DNA from: Monarcha castaneiventris obscurior
Taxonomy: Eukaryota > Chordata > Aves > Passeriformes > Monarchidae
Assembly (NCBI GenBank): GCA_026261815.1
Contig: JAMPIT010000437.1
Location: 7,080,001-7,144,000 of the forward strand
Length of the DNA stretch: 64,000 bases
Direction of reading: 5' to 3'
Each line of letters opens with the position of its first letter. The first letter of the stretch is position 1. The notes under the pieces are model-generated. The model did not search any database. It saw nothing but the letters and a program-made list of their open reading frames with translations, and was not told the DNA's origin. Below are positions 1-13,300 of this stretch, in pieces. Position numbers and translations under genes: made by a program.

Positions 1-1277
1 AGCTGCCAGGAGAGGCCAGGGTAAGGACCTCTCAGAAGTGATATTTGTGCTGTGAACAGCTTTTATCAGTGTTCCTGCTATCTCCTCCTGAGTTTGTTTC
101 TGTTCCTTTCTCCTGGCTAAGCTTTCTCTGTCAGCCTAGACCTGGTCTTATGGAGCAAGGTCACTGTGAGAAACTGCTGGGCATGAGGGAAACTTGCCTG
201 AGAGAAATGCAGGGAGACTGGCACAGGGGTTCTGGATTTTGGTATGAGGAGACACCAAAGCAGTCATTTACTACAGAGGCAGAGACCTGAGCAGAGAAAA
301 GATGTAAGACCTGTTCAAGTCTTGCAAGGGCATGGCTTATCACTTCTATCCCTTTATGATGCCTGCAGCTTTATTGTTATTTGTTCAAGTAGGTGAAACC
401 TGCTCTGAACTCAGTGTCATTATAGGACTTGCTAGCTAAACTCTAAAAAAGAACATTTTTGCTCTCAATTTTTTGTCCTTCTGTTGGATTTATTAAACTT
501 GGTTTCATCTTGAAAATATGATCATTAGACATACTTCTTCCCTTCACAGTCTGACCTTTGCCCTGCCAGAATGTTTATGGGCTTTTACTTAAGGCCATAA
601 GGGCCTATCATAGAGAGCTGAAATCTAGATCTTCCAAACAATACAGCAAGACATCTCACTCAGAAAATCAGCCTTTCTCCCTAACCACAAGGTTAGATTA
701 ATCTTGGAAGTCCAATCCAATGGTCTGTGATCCAAAAAACCCCTCTTTATTCTAATAAAGAACTCTGTTCTCCCTGCATCTCTGTGTGAAAAGGGCACAA
801 GTGGATTTCTTAAACTGTACTAAAAATTAAAATACTGTTGGCAATAGTGAGTTGGTCTGATACACTCACAGCTTTAATGTGTCTGTATCTAGTAGCTCTA
901 CAAAAATTCATAATCTCTTTTTGCCACGTTCAAAATGTGGACTGGCCACATACCTGAGAACTTTGCATACCCCTTCCTTGCTTTCCCTACAAATTTCTTA
1001 TTTTGGGGAGGGGAAATACTATGATCCCTATAAATGTTTTTGTGTTTTGATACTGTGGAGGCATATAATTTCTTTTGAGGAGAGTGCTTGAGGTGTAAAG
1101 ATACTGGCTGAGCTATGTAGGTGTCTGTGCACTTCTCTGCTGGCCAGAACCAAACTTGGAGAATATGAACAAGGCATTTTGTAAAGGCAGCCCTGCACTG
1201 AGAATGCAGTGTTGGTAAACAAAGAGAAGGGATCACATTTGATACTGGGGCTCATTGGTTTCTCTCTGCTTTTGTAG
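1..1277 (+). other. USP13: USP13 intron (5' part of window)
   Basis: Intronic sequence. The upstream exon should end just before the Asp codon finished at 1278, and no segment here encodes the expected preceding residues. A GGTAAGG near position 20 is donor-like but is not preceded by a recognisable USP13 exon. No repeat was recognised. Confidence 0.7.
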
Positions 1278-1372
1278 ATGTCTATTCCTTTGATGAAGAG
1301 GAGCCGGTTTTAGATCCACATATAGCAAAACATTTGGCACACTTTGGAATTGATATGCTGCAGATGCAAGTG
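1278..1372 (+). CDS. USP13: USP13 coding exon 1 in window
   Basis: Acceptor is tttgtag. The first two bases complete an Asp codon, giving (D)[13 protein letters not shown] and then [12 protein letters not shown]. The segment links the zinc-finger UBP domain, not in the window, to the catalytic core. The donor used here is gtagga at 1373; another GT three bases earlier (1370) would remove one Val codon and also keep frame. Confidence 0.93.
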
Positions 1373-4300
1373 GTAGGAAATCCATCTTTTATTTAGCTTG
1401 TTGCTCACTTGTTTGTTAACTTGGGGGTGGGAGAGAAACAGAAGCATGACACCTGCAGCTTATTTGTGGTTCCTTCAGGCTGTTATGGCAGTATTCAATT
1501 TTGTAAAGTTCAGCCAGCTAATTTGATGTTTATTGTCTGAGTTCTGAGTAAATCATTGCTCTCAAATCCAGAAATTGCCTTCTGAAAGAGGTATCTTGTG
1601 GTCTTTGGTTTGCATTTTTCACTTTTCCTGTGTCATGTACCATTTGTCTTCAAGATGAGATGAATGTCTTCTCATTCAATTTGAGAAGAATGTCTAGAAT
1701 ATTTAATTACAGTGAGTGAAGGGAAGCCTATTGCATATGTAAACAGATACAAAACTTTTGCTTTCATAAGCAAAATAAGCTAAACAATGGATAAGCTAAA
1801 AAGGGGCTGAACGTTCTTTAGGTAAATTTCAGTTTAGGTTTTGTCAATAAATACATTAGAAAATGAGAAAAATACATTCTCTCAAGTCTAGAAAACATCA
1901 TGGTCTAAGGTGTGATATGCTAGAAAAGGACTGGGGGAAAAAAGGGTGTGTCTGTATTAGTAAAGAAGTACTTTTAATGACTTGTGTCTTAGTGGATGTT
2001 GATTCCAGTTTTGTTTAAATTATGTAAGAAGTCAGGATATGATGTTCTTACAAAGGCAGGTAGCTTTTTTTGTGCTTGTGTTGGGTTTTTTGTTTGATTT
2101 GGTTTGTTGTTTTCTGGGTTTTTTTCACTCAAGCATATAACCTAGGATCACTACCTGAGAACATGGAAACTGTAAAAAGGGAACAAACCTGCTACTGGTT
2201 AAGTGCATTTAATTGTCCAAGTGGTGAGAAAACTGATAATAATTGAAATGACAGAGAAGAGTTTAACTGTGTTTTCAAAAGCCTTCGTGGTAGTAATAAC
2301 ATTTTTGGTATACTAATGTCCTTGCCAGTACCATGAATAAAAAGTTTATTTTATCCAAATCTTTCTGGAAAGCCTGTTTTACTCAGAAACCTTGAAAACT
2401 TAGTCTTAGCTGTTGCAGAGGTTTCACCTCTGGTCTTTGGTCTGTACAATTCTTTGAGAAGTGACAGAGTAGTGCCAGCAGTAAATGACACTGTAGTGAC
2501 CTGCACCTACAGGCTGAAGGCTGAGTGTAAAGGAGAGAAACTTCAGTGGCACAAATTATGGGCTTTTACCACTTGAAAGAAGGGAAGAGTCCTTGGATCT
2601 GTAGCTTTTCATGTGGTTTGTTTGTTATGAACAGCTTCTACAGCAGCAGCTATTCATGGCCATTACAAATGGAATAGGAAACCTGAAAAAAATGCAGTGT
2701 TTGATGCTGAGGCTTGAGGTCACAGGCCTGAGAGAAGTGAAGCTCCCAGCTGGGACTGAGGTCACACCTGGGAGCACTCGAAGAGCCAGGGGCCTGTGCA
2801 AAGAGCTAAGGCTGCATTGGAGGAACAAACTGCTGGCTTTCTGACCCTCATCTTCCCCTACATGCAGGATTTACCTTGCCTTGCCCATTGATTTGGCCCT
2901 TCATTTTTTGGAATATAGCTCACAAAGTTGGTGGTGATGATGGCAGCAACATAATTATGGCAGAAGTTAAAGAGACTAAACAGAAAATCTTGTTGCTTTC
3001 AGACAGAGAATGGGCTAAGAGATAACGACATAAAGCCAAGAGTCTCAGAATGGGAAGTGATTCAGGAAGCTGGCGTGAAACTCAAGCCCATGTATGGCCC
3101 AGGATACACTGGCATGAAGAACCTGGGAAATAGCTGCTACCTCAATGCTGTCATGCAAGCCATTTTCAGCATCCCAGAATTCCAGCGAGCGTAAGTAGCT
3201 CCAAACTAGTTCTTGTCACTACCTGCTGCCTTCATCAATTTGTTGCTTTTCTAAGAAAAATGGTATTTTAATTTTTAAATTTTTTAAAAATAGTGAAAAG
3301 AGTAGTGTAAATGTATTCTTCCATTTAATAATTGAGAGTAAAAGGACAAAAGCACAACAGAAAAATATGAAATACTCTTGAATAATCAAAACTGAACACG
3401 TCACTCCAAGGAGAGAAGCCTTTTTATAAACGACAGTCCATGGTTTGAAGTAAAATTTGGAGTGCCCTTTCCTTCCAAAGCAGCAGTAGTGTATGTGCTG
3501 GAAGTGAAACTTTTAGATTTTGGAAAGCCTCCCAGGTTTTCATGTTAGAAATTACCTTCTGGAGAAGAAGAGGGAGAAAACTTTTGTTTATTTTCTCTGT
3601 TAGCCATATGGAACACAGTCTGTAGATTCATTAAGTGCCAGCTCTTCTACCTCCACTGTTGAAAAATATCAAAATGGGCTTTATTAAGGAAGATCATTTT
3701 CCACAGCATGGTCTTGGGCATTACCTGGAGGACTTGGTGTCATCAAAACACTGCAGATCTTTGATGAGACAGGGACCATCACCATGACCATACCCTCCCA
3801 GCCCCTTTCTTCCTGTGCTCAAGGGCAGCAATGCTCAGAGTGCTGCTGAATGCTTCACTTCCCAACAGGCTGGTTAGAACACTGTTTCCCTCAGTGTTTG
3901 TTGTCAGAATAGTTTCTCTTGTGAAACTCAGTAGAAACATTCTTTCTACATATTTTGGTCCTGATACAAACCTGAATTTACTTGGTTATGTTGGTTGGGA
4001 GTAGAAAGTACACTGGTTCTCAACTCAGCTCTGAGGTTTTGACCAACACCATCCTGCAGCTTTTGCAAGATTAAGGAATAGAATGTAAATTCCAGATGAA
4101 CAACGCAGCCATTTTCTTTACAGCTGGAAGCTTCCAAGTAAAACCTCAATGTCCATGTCTGAATTTCTTTACTATTATTTTTGCATGATAGAAGCACTCA
4201 TTGGGGATACATTGAATCACTAAGCAGCAATATTTGAATGTTTCTGCTTTGTTCTTGCTGCCCAGGTATGTGGGAAACCTTCCACGAATATTTGACTACT

Positions 4301-7300
4301 CCCCTCTTGATCCAACACAAGATTTCAACACTCAGATGTAAGTGACATTTCTCAGTTATTTACTTGGTCAGGTTAAAGAGAATCTAAATGATTTAATGGC
4401 AGAGCAAAATAAAACCTTTTCATGAGCTCAGAAGTGAAATATGGCACAGGGAGAATGAGAAGATTTGACCACTTAGTTGCATTTGTAATGATGGTTCATC
4501 AAGAAGTCAAAAGCAGTAAACTTCTTTTTTTTTTTGCTTGAAATAAGTCTTCTTTTCTGTTTTTCTCACATATTTGTTTCCCCCCCACCACTTTCCTCCT
4601 TACAGGGCGAAACTGGGACACGGCCTCCTTTCAGGCCAATACTCTAAGCCTCCCATGAAATCTGAGCTTATTGAGCAGGTGATGAAAGAAGAACACAAGG
4701 TATTTGCCTGAGTTTGTACAGCCTGGTAACTAGGTAAAAGTGATATCCTGAGAAAAGGGAACAGGTGCTGGGCATTGAGGAACACGTGTGGACCCAGCAT
4801 GGATGGGATGCTTAGCAAGGTGGAATGTGCAGGATACTAAGTCAGGGATAAATTAGTCAGGCACTATTTGTGCAGCGCATCAAAGCAAGCATTGGTTCTG
4901 CTGATAAAGTGTTCTGCTATTCCAGTGACAAGTGCAAATGTTCACAGAACTTGCAACCAACGTTTGTCTTCTCTGAGGAACAACAACAACAAAAAAGTTA
5001 CCCAGAGAGTTCTGGAAGCAAACTTCTAAATCCTCTTTAAATTTCAGAAAGAAGTATAAAGAGCTAAAGAATTGTTTCCAGGAAGTGTCTGACAATATTC
5101 CACTTGATTTCAGGAGAAGCTGTCTAGGTAATGCAGGATTAGGTGGTGCTGGAGGCTTTCATGGAGCCATGCAGAGCCACTGAAGTAATGCATGCTTCTG
5201 TCACAGAGGGATGGTGGTGGTTGCCATGGAAACAGATATTTTCCTCTACCTTCATCTATCAATTATTGACAAAGGAATTTCTCCTGAAATCAGAATGCCA
5301 ATAAGATTTTGGACCGATAGAGAACCTGGGACAGAGTAGTTTGCATGATCTGGAAGTCCTGTGGCTCCTGTAATTGCTTTGTACAGTGGCTATTCACTGT
5401 TTTGGAACAGCAAATGAATCCTGCTTGTTCCCATCAAATAAAGTTCAAGAGTAATCAGCACTCCACTGGGACAAAGGAACAGTGGGACAGATTTCAGCAA
5501 ACTCCATACATTGAATTATGTGTAGGGACTGACCTGCTTTCCTAAACACATGCAGGATGTGACTGGAAAATTCTGTGCTGGAAGTTCAGGGATCTGAGTC
5601 CTTGGCATAAAGCTACACCTACAAGTTTAGCTCAGCAGCCACTATTAGATGAGATACTGAGAACTTTTTAATGACAGATGGTATAAAACCCTGTCAGGTT
5701 GTGTTAGGCATCTGCTGGCATTTAACAGTACTTGCGTTCATTAGTTCAGTTTAATGAAGCTGAAGTTACATGCATGAAATTACTTCCTTATCAAGCAGTT
5801 CATATCATATATTAGGATTTGAAACAGACTTTACAGCTTTTTTTGCTTGCTGTATTGATGATTTATTTATAAAAAAAATCAGGTATAGATATTTTATCTA
5901 TTCCTTCACTCTTGGAATACAAATCTGTGTGTTTTTCAGGTTGAGGATGCTTTTTTTTTGTTTGCATAGCATTTTAGGTCTTAAATGTTTTTAAGAGCTT
6001 CTGCTTTGTGTGTGTAATATTAATTATTCATTTTACTTTTATTCCTTTACTTTTTTCCCCCTTCTACATGCAAAGAAGTTCTCAATCTTTCTGAGCCTTT
6101 GGAATTCATCCAAACTTTTGGGGAGTTGTTGCCTGTAAAAGCATTCATATGAGATCTGCAGTGGTCCAGCACAATCTATATTTAGCTAAACTGTTTTGCA
6201 ACTCTTGAGGGGGAAAGTATGCCAGGTATTCTGTAAATATTCGTGGTGCTGTGGAGTTGAAATTTTTCACCACAGAAGTTTAGCCTGGAAATGGCAGCAT
6301 TTTTCTTGGACCCACTTTAGGATTAAAAAGAGGCTGAATACATAAAGGGTCATCAGCCAGGACTTGATTTTCTGCTTAGAGCTTTAACATTTCTTCTGTT
6401 GTTTTTGGGGTGTGTTTTTTTCCCTTTTTTTTTGTCCTTGAGGTGAGATTGCAAGATTCAATCCACTTTTGCAGACTGTCACACATGGCATGTTTCTCTT
6501 CTTCCTGCTCGAGTGGCTGAGTACAAAGTGTATAGGTGGAAGCAAGGCTTGATTCCAAACTCACTTCATTATACAGCAAGGCAAGTGTGCCACATTCTTG
6601 CTCCTGGCACAGGAAGAAGCCTGGGATATTGTAATGTGAGCTGCTTTATGCATTTCTCTCCCCAGTCCTACTTTTGATGGAAGGCAGTTGAGGACACTGA
6701 AGCAATAGATAACCCAGGATGCAGAAATCCCTAGAACATCTCTTGGTCCAAGCAATACTGAGATTCTGTCTCTTGATGGGGGCCTTTAAGGTTCATCTTG
6801 GCCTAATGTGGTTGGTGGTGTACTGCCAAAAACTGAAAAAACATTAAAACTTAGAATCTCCATCTGATTTCGGAGGGTCTGGGAATACTGTACCCTGGTG
6901 AAACAATGAAAAAATTTTGCTCTTCTAGTGTGTTTTTTATATGGCCTCCATTTCATGCTGCTTTTTCTATTTTTATATTCATATGATAGTGTAAGTGTAG
7001 TAAGGAATGAGATTGGCTGAGTTTTTAACAGCCTTTGAGAGCTCCTAAAGGTTATACTTTTGCTTGGATTGTCTAGAAAATTATTTGTTTTCATGAATGG
7101 AGAGGGCACATCTGAGTAAAAGATACTGACCCCTTCAAAAATGTTATTTAAAAGGCATAATAGCTAGTGTTGTCTTGAGGATCTGGAATGGTTGGGGAGG
7201 TTCTTAGAGGGGTATAAGGGATTAGAAAGTCAAAACTAGGACTCTCTTGGAAGCTGGAAATTTTCTAATTTAGGGCAGTTTCCTCCTGGTGTAACTGAAT

Positions 7301-10300
7301 GTCCAAAGGCAGTAAGTTATGGTTTTTCAACATGACCAACACCTGCAAATTGCAAATTCATGTCTGCTCTTAACAACCCGCCTGGGAACGCAGGCTGCAC
7401 ACATTGGTTGTTCTCTGCTGGATTCTGTACAGCTCTCTGCAAAGGTTTCGTCCTGAGGAGAGCTGCCAGCTGATAAACCAAAGTGCTTCAACGTTCTGGC
7501 ACAGGGTTCTGACAGCGATATCAAATGTTATAAAACAATGTAGGCTTTCAGCCTTTCTGAAAATGACTAAATTTAAAAACCTCCAGTAATCTCTTTAAAA
7601 TGCCAAATGCCAAAGGACAGGTAGAGTGAGTGCTGTAGGAACTAAGCCATAAAACATGTTTTAAACCCCCCAAATCGTGTTTCAGGACCCTTCCCATTTT
7701 TATTACAATGGGAAACTGGGTGAAATGGAACCTATCGTTCCTCCAGTGCCAGAAATGGGCCACAGATAGATCTAGTGGAGTAACTTTGAGATATTTGGTC
7801 CATGATTGAATAAAAATCCCTTTTTAAAAGGTTTTTCTCTCTTTTATTTAGCCTCAACACAATGGAATATCTCCCCGAATGTTCAAGGCTTTTATAAGTA
7901 AAGGCCACCCGGAATTTTCTTCTAATAGACAACAAGACGCACAGGAATTTTTCCTACATCTTATAAATCTAGTAGAGGTGAGAAAATCTGAATTACTGCT
8001 TATTTTTCTGGTTATATTGGACAATGAAGGTGAAACTGTTACATGAGCATTTTTTATTTGCACTAGTTTTAGCCTTAGATATGTAGAAGATGGGACTAAT
8101 TTAAATGTATTTTGTTTTAGAAACATTTGCTTCTTTAATTCTTCCTCTTCTTTACTTCAGACTCTTGTGTGACCATGAACAGGGCCAATGCTGCTGCTAA
8201 AAAATATAAAGAGGTCAAGCATCACTGTACAGGCTATAAGTTTTATAAATATATGTGACCTTTTAAATTGCTGTTCTTGTTTACCATATTGAAGTCTGTC
8301 ATGGAATATTAATGAATTGGGTATTATGATTATTATTGTTATTGTTCCAAATTCATGTAATTGTTGGGAGCAAATTAATTGCCCTGTCCAGCTGTTTTAC
8401 AAATCCCAGCTGTATGTCATTGAATCATGGAAGGAAGGATTCCCCTGCTGAAAGCAGAGTGGCTGTTTGTCAGTTGAATATTTCTGTACAAAGCTTTAGT
8501 TCCACCAAGCTCCAGCTCAGTGCTGTGTGTAAAGGAATCATACTGTGAATTTTAATGGTGCCTTTCTGAAAAGGAATATACAAATACATGCAGTTTTGAT
8601 GTAAAGCATTTCTTGTCTACCCTTCCTCCCTCGTTTTCCCATTTTCCCCAAGAATTGAGGGTGTTTATTCATGTGTTCACTCTCTGGATGAAGTTACTCA
8701 CATTTGTATGCATAATGTTCCACATCCCTAAATGCATGTGCTGATTATAGGGTGGTTAGAAGACTCTTTTCTGTTTCTTGCCTGATAACAGACATTAACA
8801 TGAACAACAGAGAGGAGGTATATTATTTGTATGACATTCCCATCTGGATAATGAACTACAAGTTGCTTGTTCTGTATCAGTGCATATTCAGAGCGGTAGG
8901 AGCTATTCTATTTGCTGAGAGGATGCTCCATGTTATTTATCTGAGCTTTCTGTCTTTACTGTAACTTGCCACCTTCCTACCTTCTTCTGTTTGCCTTGAC
9001 TCAGTCAGGTTCTTTGGGTACAAACCCTAAAAGTTCCTGTGTGCAGAAAGATGCTGCTGTGGATGCAGAAATTGTGGACCTCAGTGGTTTTCTCTGTGAG
9101 TGCCCCAGCTCTGCATCCAGCCCAGTGTGAGCTGAGCTGCCAGATCGGTGTCTTCATGTTTGCCTTAAAACAGCCAGCAGCCTTTGGGTTTTCTGGCCAT
9201 TTTAATGATTGCCACGGAAGTGATTCGGTCTGATATTCCTTTCAGAGGAACCCTGTGGGTTCAGAAAACCCCAGTGATGTTTTCCGGTTCCTGGTGGAGG
9301 AGCGCACGCAGTGCTGCCAGTCCAGGAAGGTTCGCTACACGGAGAGGGTGGACTACATCATGCAGCTGCCTGTGGCCATGGAGGCAGCAACAAACAAAGG
9401 TAAAGGAGCAAACTGCTCTGTCTGACCCGGGGATGTGCCACCTTGGGCCCAGAGATCCTCACCAGCGCTGAATCTCCTTTGTCCTGGACAGTGAAACAGT
9501 TTGTGAAAACTTCTTTACTATAAAAAAGGAACAGAACGTACTAATGAATATCTTTTAAAAACACGCCCCAAAAAAGCAAAACAAAACAACCAAAAACCCA
9601 AATCTGCTTTCTGTTCTTTAGCAGCAGATTATAAGATCTAATATGGTGATAGAGAGTAGGGGTATAAGATAGTTTGTCATCTATAAATCCAAAACACACA
9701 ATTTGGATGTTCTGGGCTATATGGGAGGAGGGAGGGAGGATGAAGTGTTGGATGTTGATTTAATAAACAGGGATGATTTTTTCATGCCTGTGAAAAGCAC
9801 ACTTGTTTTTAAAGGAGAAAATGGCCGAGGAGGTTTGAAGACTTGGAGCAGGAGGGAGGCACTGACAAATTGTGGTTGCCCCTGCAATCGGTGGTGAAGA
9901 GCCTTGCAGAATAACATAATAAATGTATGCTTGAGGTAGAAGTGAATGGGACATCACAGGAACATGAAGAGAGATGTGCCTCTGATTTCCTACACAATCT
10001 GAACATTTAAAATATTTTAAAACCAGAAGGATCTATTTTGATTGCTTGATAAGGTCCTATGAAATCCCACAAGGCAGAGAATTTCTACATACTTTTTACC
10101 TAGCCCGCAACTCCTTGCATTGTACAAGGAGTTTAGGAGAACTTTGCATTCTTTGTTCATCAGTTTCAGTGATGACTCTGTTGCTTATAAAAGAACACGT
10201 TATTTCCAGGTAATGACTCAGGAGACAGATTAGTTTGTGAATTTACCGTATGGCACTGCTCAGCTTCCCCAGTGTCAAGACCTTTTCTAGATCATACATA

Positions 10301-13300
10301 ATCTTGGCCTGTCTAAAGGGTCAGATGACACAGATAGACAGCAATAACTTTCCAACTCAGACTGAGCTCTGATGAAGTGGGTAGGTGGTGTTATTGTTCA
10401 CACAGAATTTTGGCTGTCATGGTAAAGTTTTCATTGCCTGTAGGTGGTGTTATTGTTCACACAGAATTTTGGCTGTCATGGTAAAGTTTTCATTGCCTGT
10501 TGCCTGGTATTTCTAGTTCTGTGTTTTCACTGTGAACAGAAACCTTCACACAGAGATGTGGCTGTAAGTGTAGCTCCTGACCCCAGTGCAGACAAAAAGA
10601 TTTGATGTCTAGTTAAAAGCGTGTAAAACTTTTATTGCTAGGTAGGTTTTTGCATTTCTGAAACTTGCAAACATAAGCCTGCTGAGGAACACATAACCAT
10701 GACAATGTTCATTAGCTAGTGTTGTGTGTATTTCTCAGATGAATTAATTGCCTATGAATTGAAGAGGCGAGAAGCAGAAGCTGCAAGGAGACCTCTGCCA
10801 GAGCTGGTCCGTGCCAAGATCCCATTTAGTGCATGTCTGCAGGCCTTTTCTGAACCAAGCAATGTAGAGGATTTTTGGAGCAGTGCCCTTCAAGCAAAAT
10901 CTGCAGGAGTTAAGTAAGTGTGTGTCTGGCTGCCCATTAGAAACTGTGCTCAGTGCTTATCTTGCTACCTGGACATGGTGCAGAGAGAAACACACAAATG
11001 CACAGTGAGCTCTGGCATCACATTAGTGTTGGGGTTCATCAATGTGATGTGCAGATCACGCCTTGCAAGAGTTGTAATGATGAGTTGAGCAGGAAATAAG
11101 TTGTTCTCAATGATCAGACTCCAAGAGTTGATGCAGTCTGGTAGTTGAGAGCTTGAACTTTAAATTCTTGTAGGGTTGGATCCTGTGTGTCAATCAGTGA
11201 CAGCTCATCTCGGTGTGCATGAGGTGCTGAGGTCTGTGCTGCTGGGGATTCTGTTGCCTGATTTCAATGAATTGTGTTTCATGTTCATCCCAGGACTTCC
11301 CGTTTTGCTTCGTTTCCTGAGTACTTAGTGGTGCAGATAAAGAAATTCACTTTTGGCCTTGACTGGATACCCAAAAAGCTTGGTATGTACTTGTTTTATT
11401 TGCCTTTCTATCCAAGATAATCAATAAGATGTGCACACTATAATGAGGACCTGATTCAAGTCTTTAAGTTTGTACTGTGAAGATCCTAATTGAATCTTCT
11501 TTCCTTTTACAACAAAGTAAACCAATCCATCAGGTCTGTGGAGATAAAACAGTTTCGTGTCATCTGAGCTAGTTAAATTGTGCTTTAGCATTCCAAATTT
11601 CACAAAGAACTCTTCTCAGAAGGAGAATCCTGGCTGTTCCTGTACCTTGAGTACCAGAGTCCCCTCTCTGGAGGGGTAGGTTGCACCATAAGGTCGTTTT
11701 GCTGGCTGCAGAAGCTTAGCCCATTTCTCTGCTTTTGTAGATGTTTCTATAGACATGCCAGATTTCCTGGACATCAGCCACCTTCGGGCCAGGGGCCTCC
11801 AGCCAGGAGAAGAGGAACTCCCAGACATTGCTCCTCCCATTGTCATTCCTGATGACCCAAAAGGTATTTGCTGACTTATTCTCCCCTTTCCTTTTAGCCC
11901 ACAGGGATCATCTTTAATCTTCACCATTTGGAGCTATGAACAAAAAAAACCCTCTCTATTTCTGTAATTGAAGATTGCTACAACACCCCACAGCCTTTTT
12001 TTCTCCCCACTGGACAGCCCTAGTTCTTTCAGCTTTTCTGTTTTCGGGATTTATTGTAGAATCACAGACTGGTTTGGGTTGGAAGGGATCTTAAAGATTG
12101 TCTAGTTCCAACCCCCTTGCCATGGGTAGGGACACCTTTCCCTAGGAGGTTTGATGATTGATGTTGCCATCCTTGGCTCTCTCCAGTGAGCCTTCAGTGC
12201 CTGCCCATGACTCCCTTGGAGTAAAGTCACTGTGCACTTCCCAGCTCCAGCTCAGTACTACAATACTTAAGACACAAAAGACTACAGTTTAAGATAACAG
12301 CTTTCCATGCATAGACTAAGACTCTAAATTTTATTCATTTTTAAATATAAGAATTGTTAGGCCCTAGCAGCTGTGCCTGCATGCTCAGTCCTCTTCTCTG
12401 CATGTACATGGGCTGCACAGCCCATTGAAAAAAGCTCTGTCTCAAGGAGATGGTGGCAAACAGCTGACTATAGTATTTGTGGAGCAGAAAGAGGGGTGAT
12501 TAACATGCTATGCTGCGTTTTTTTCTTAAATACTGTTTCTTTTATGCTAAAGTTCAGAAAAAAGAATATTAAATATCCTCCTTCTTTATTCCCTGGGTTT
12601 CCCTGGAGAACAAAATGGTTTGTAGCAAGTAAAATCATGTTTCTCTGGTGTGACCTTAGACCCAGGTGGTTACGCTTTCCTCCAGACAGCTGAAGTTCGA
12701 CTGCCTCAGCATTTAATATGAAGCCAGTAATGCAACTGCTCTCATGACATGATTGCCCCATTTGCTTGGATATTTATGATAATGGTGGCATAATACAATG
12801 CTGTATGCATGTGAAAGACAGTTACTACCTGAAATTGTGTGCAGAGCAAGGACATGACAAAATTCAATTCTCTAAAGGTTTTAATTTCATCCCTTATCTG
12901 TATAAGTTCCTCACAAAGTCCTATTCCTTCTTACCCTCTTGCTGAATGGACTGACCCAGTTTCAGTGTAAATGCATGGGTGATGGTACTTTATTTTTAAC
13001 AGATTCTTGCTTAGGTCAGCCATCAGCTCTATTTCCTTCTGGTTTATAGTACCAGTGACACTTTGTTCTGAACTGGGTTAGGGAAAAAAATTACTGAGCA
13101 GAAACATCCCTGCTCTAATTCATGGCAAAAACATCAGGGAAGTAAGGATGAAACTGCCCTGTCTCCATGAGGTCAAATATTTATGTGAGTTTAAAAATAT
13201 GGAATTGTTTTACCCATATGGATCTACTTAGCCTTCATATAAGTCCTTCTCCCTGTTTTTTTTTCCATTGTTAATTTTCAGATCGCATGACGAACCATTT

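Noticed and set aside
15..30. Donor-like GGTAAGG at the window start, suggesting an exon end.
   Set aside because: The bases before it do not encode the residues expected just upstream (ending in the G of an Asp codon).
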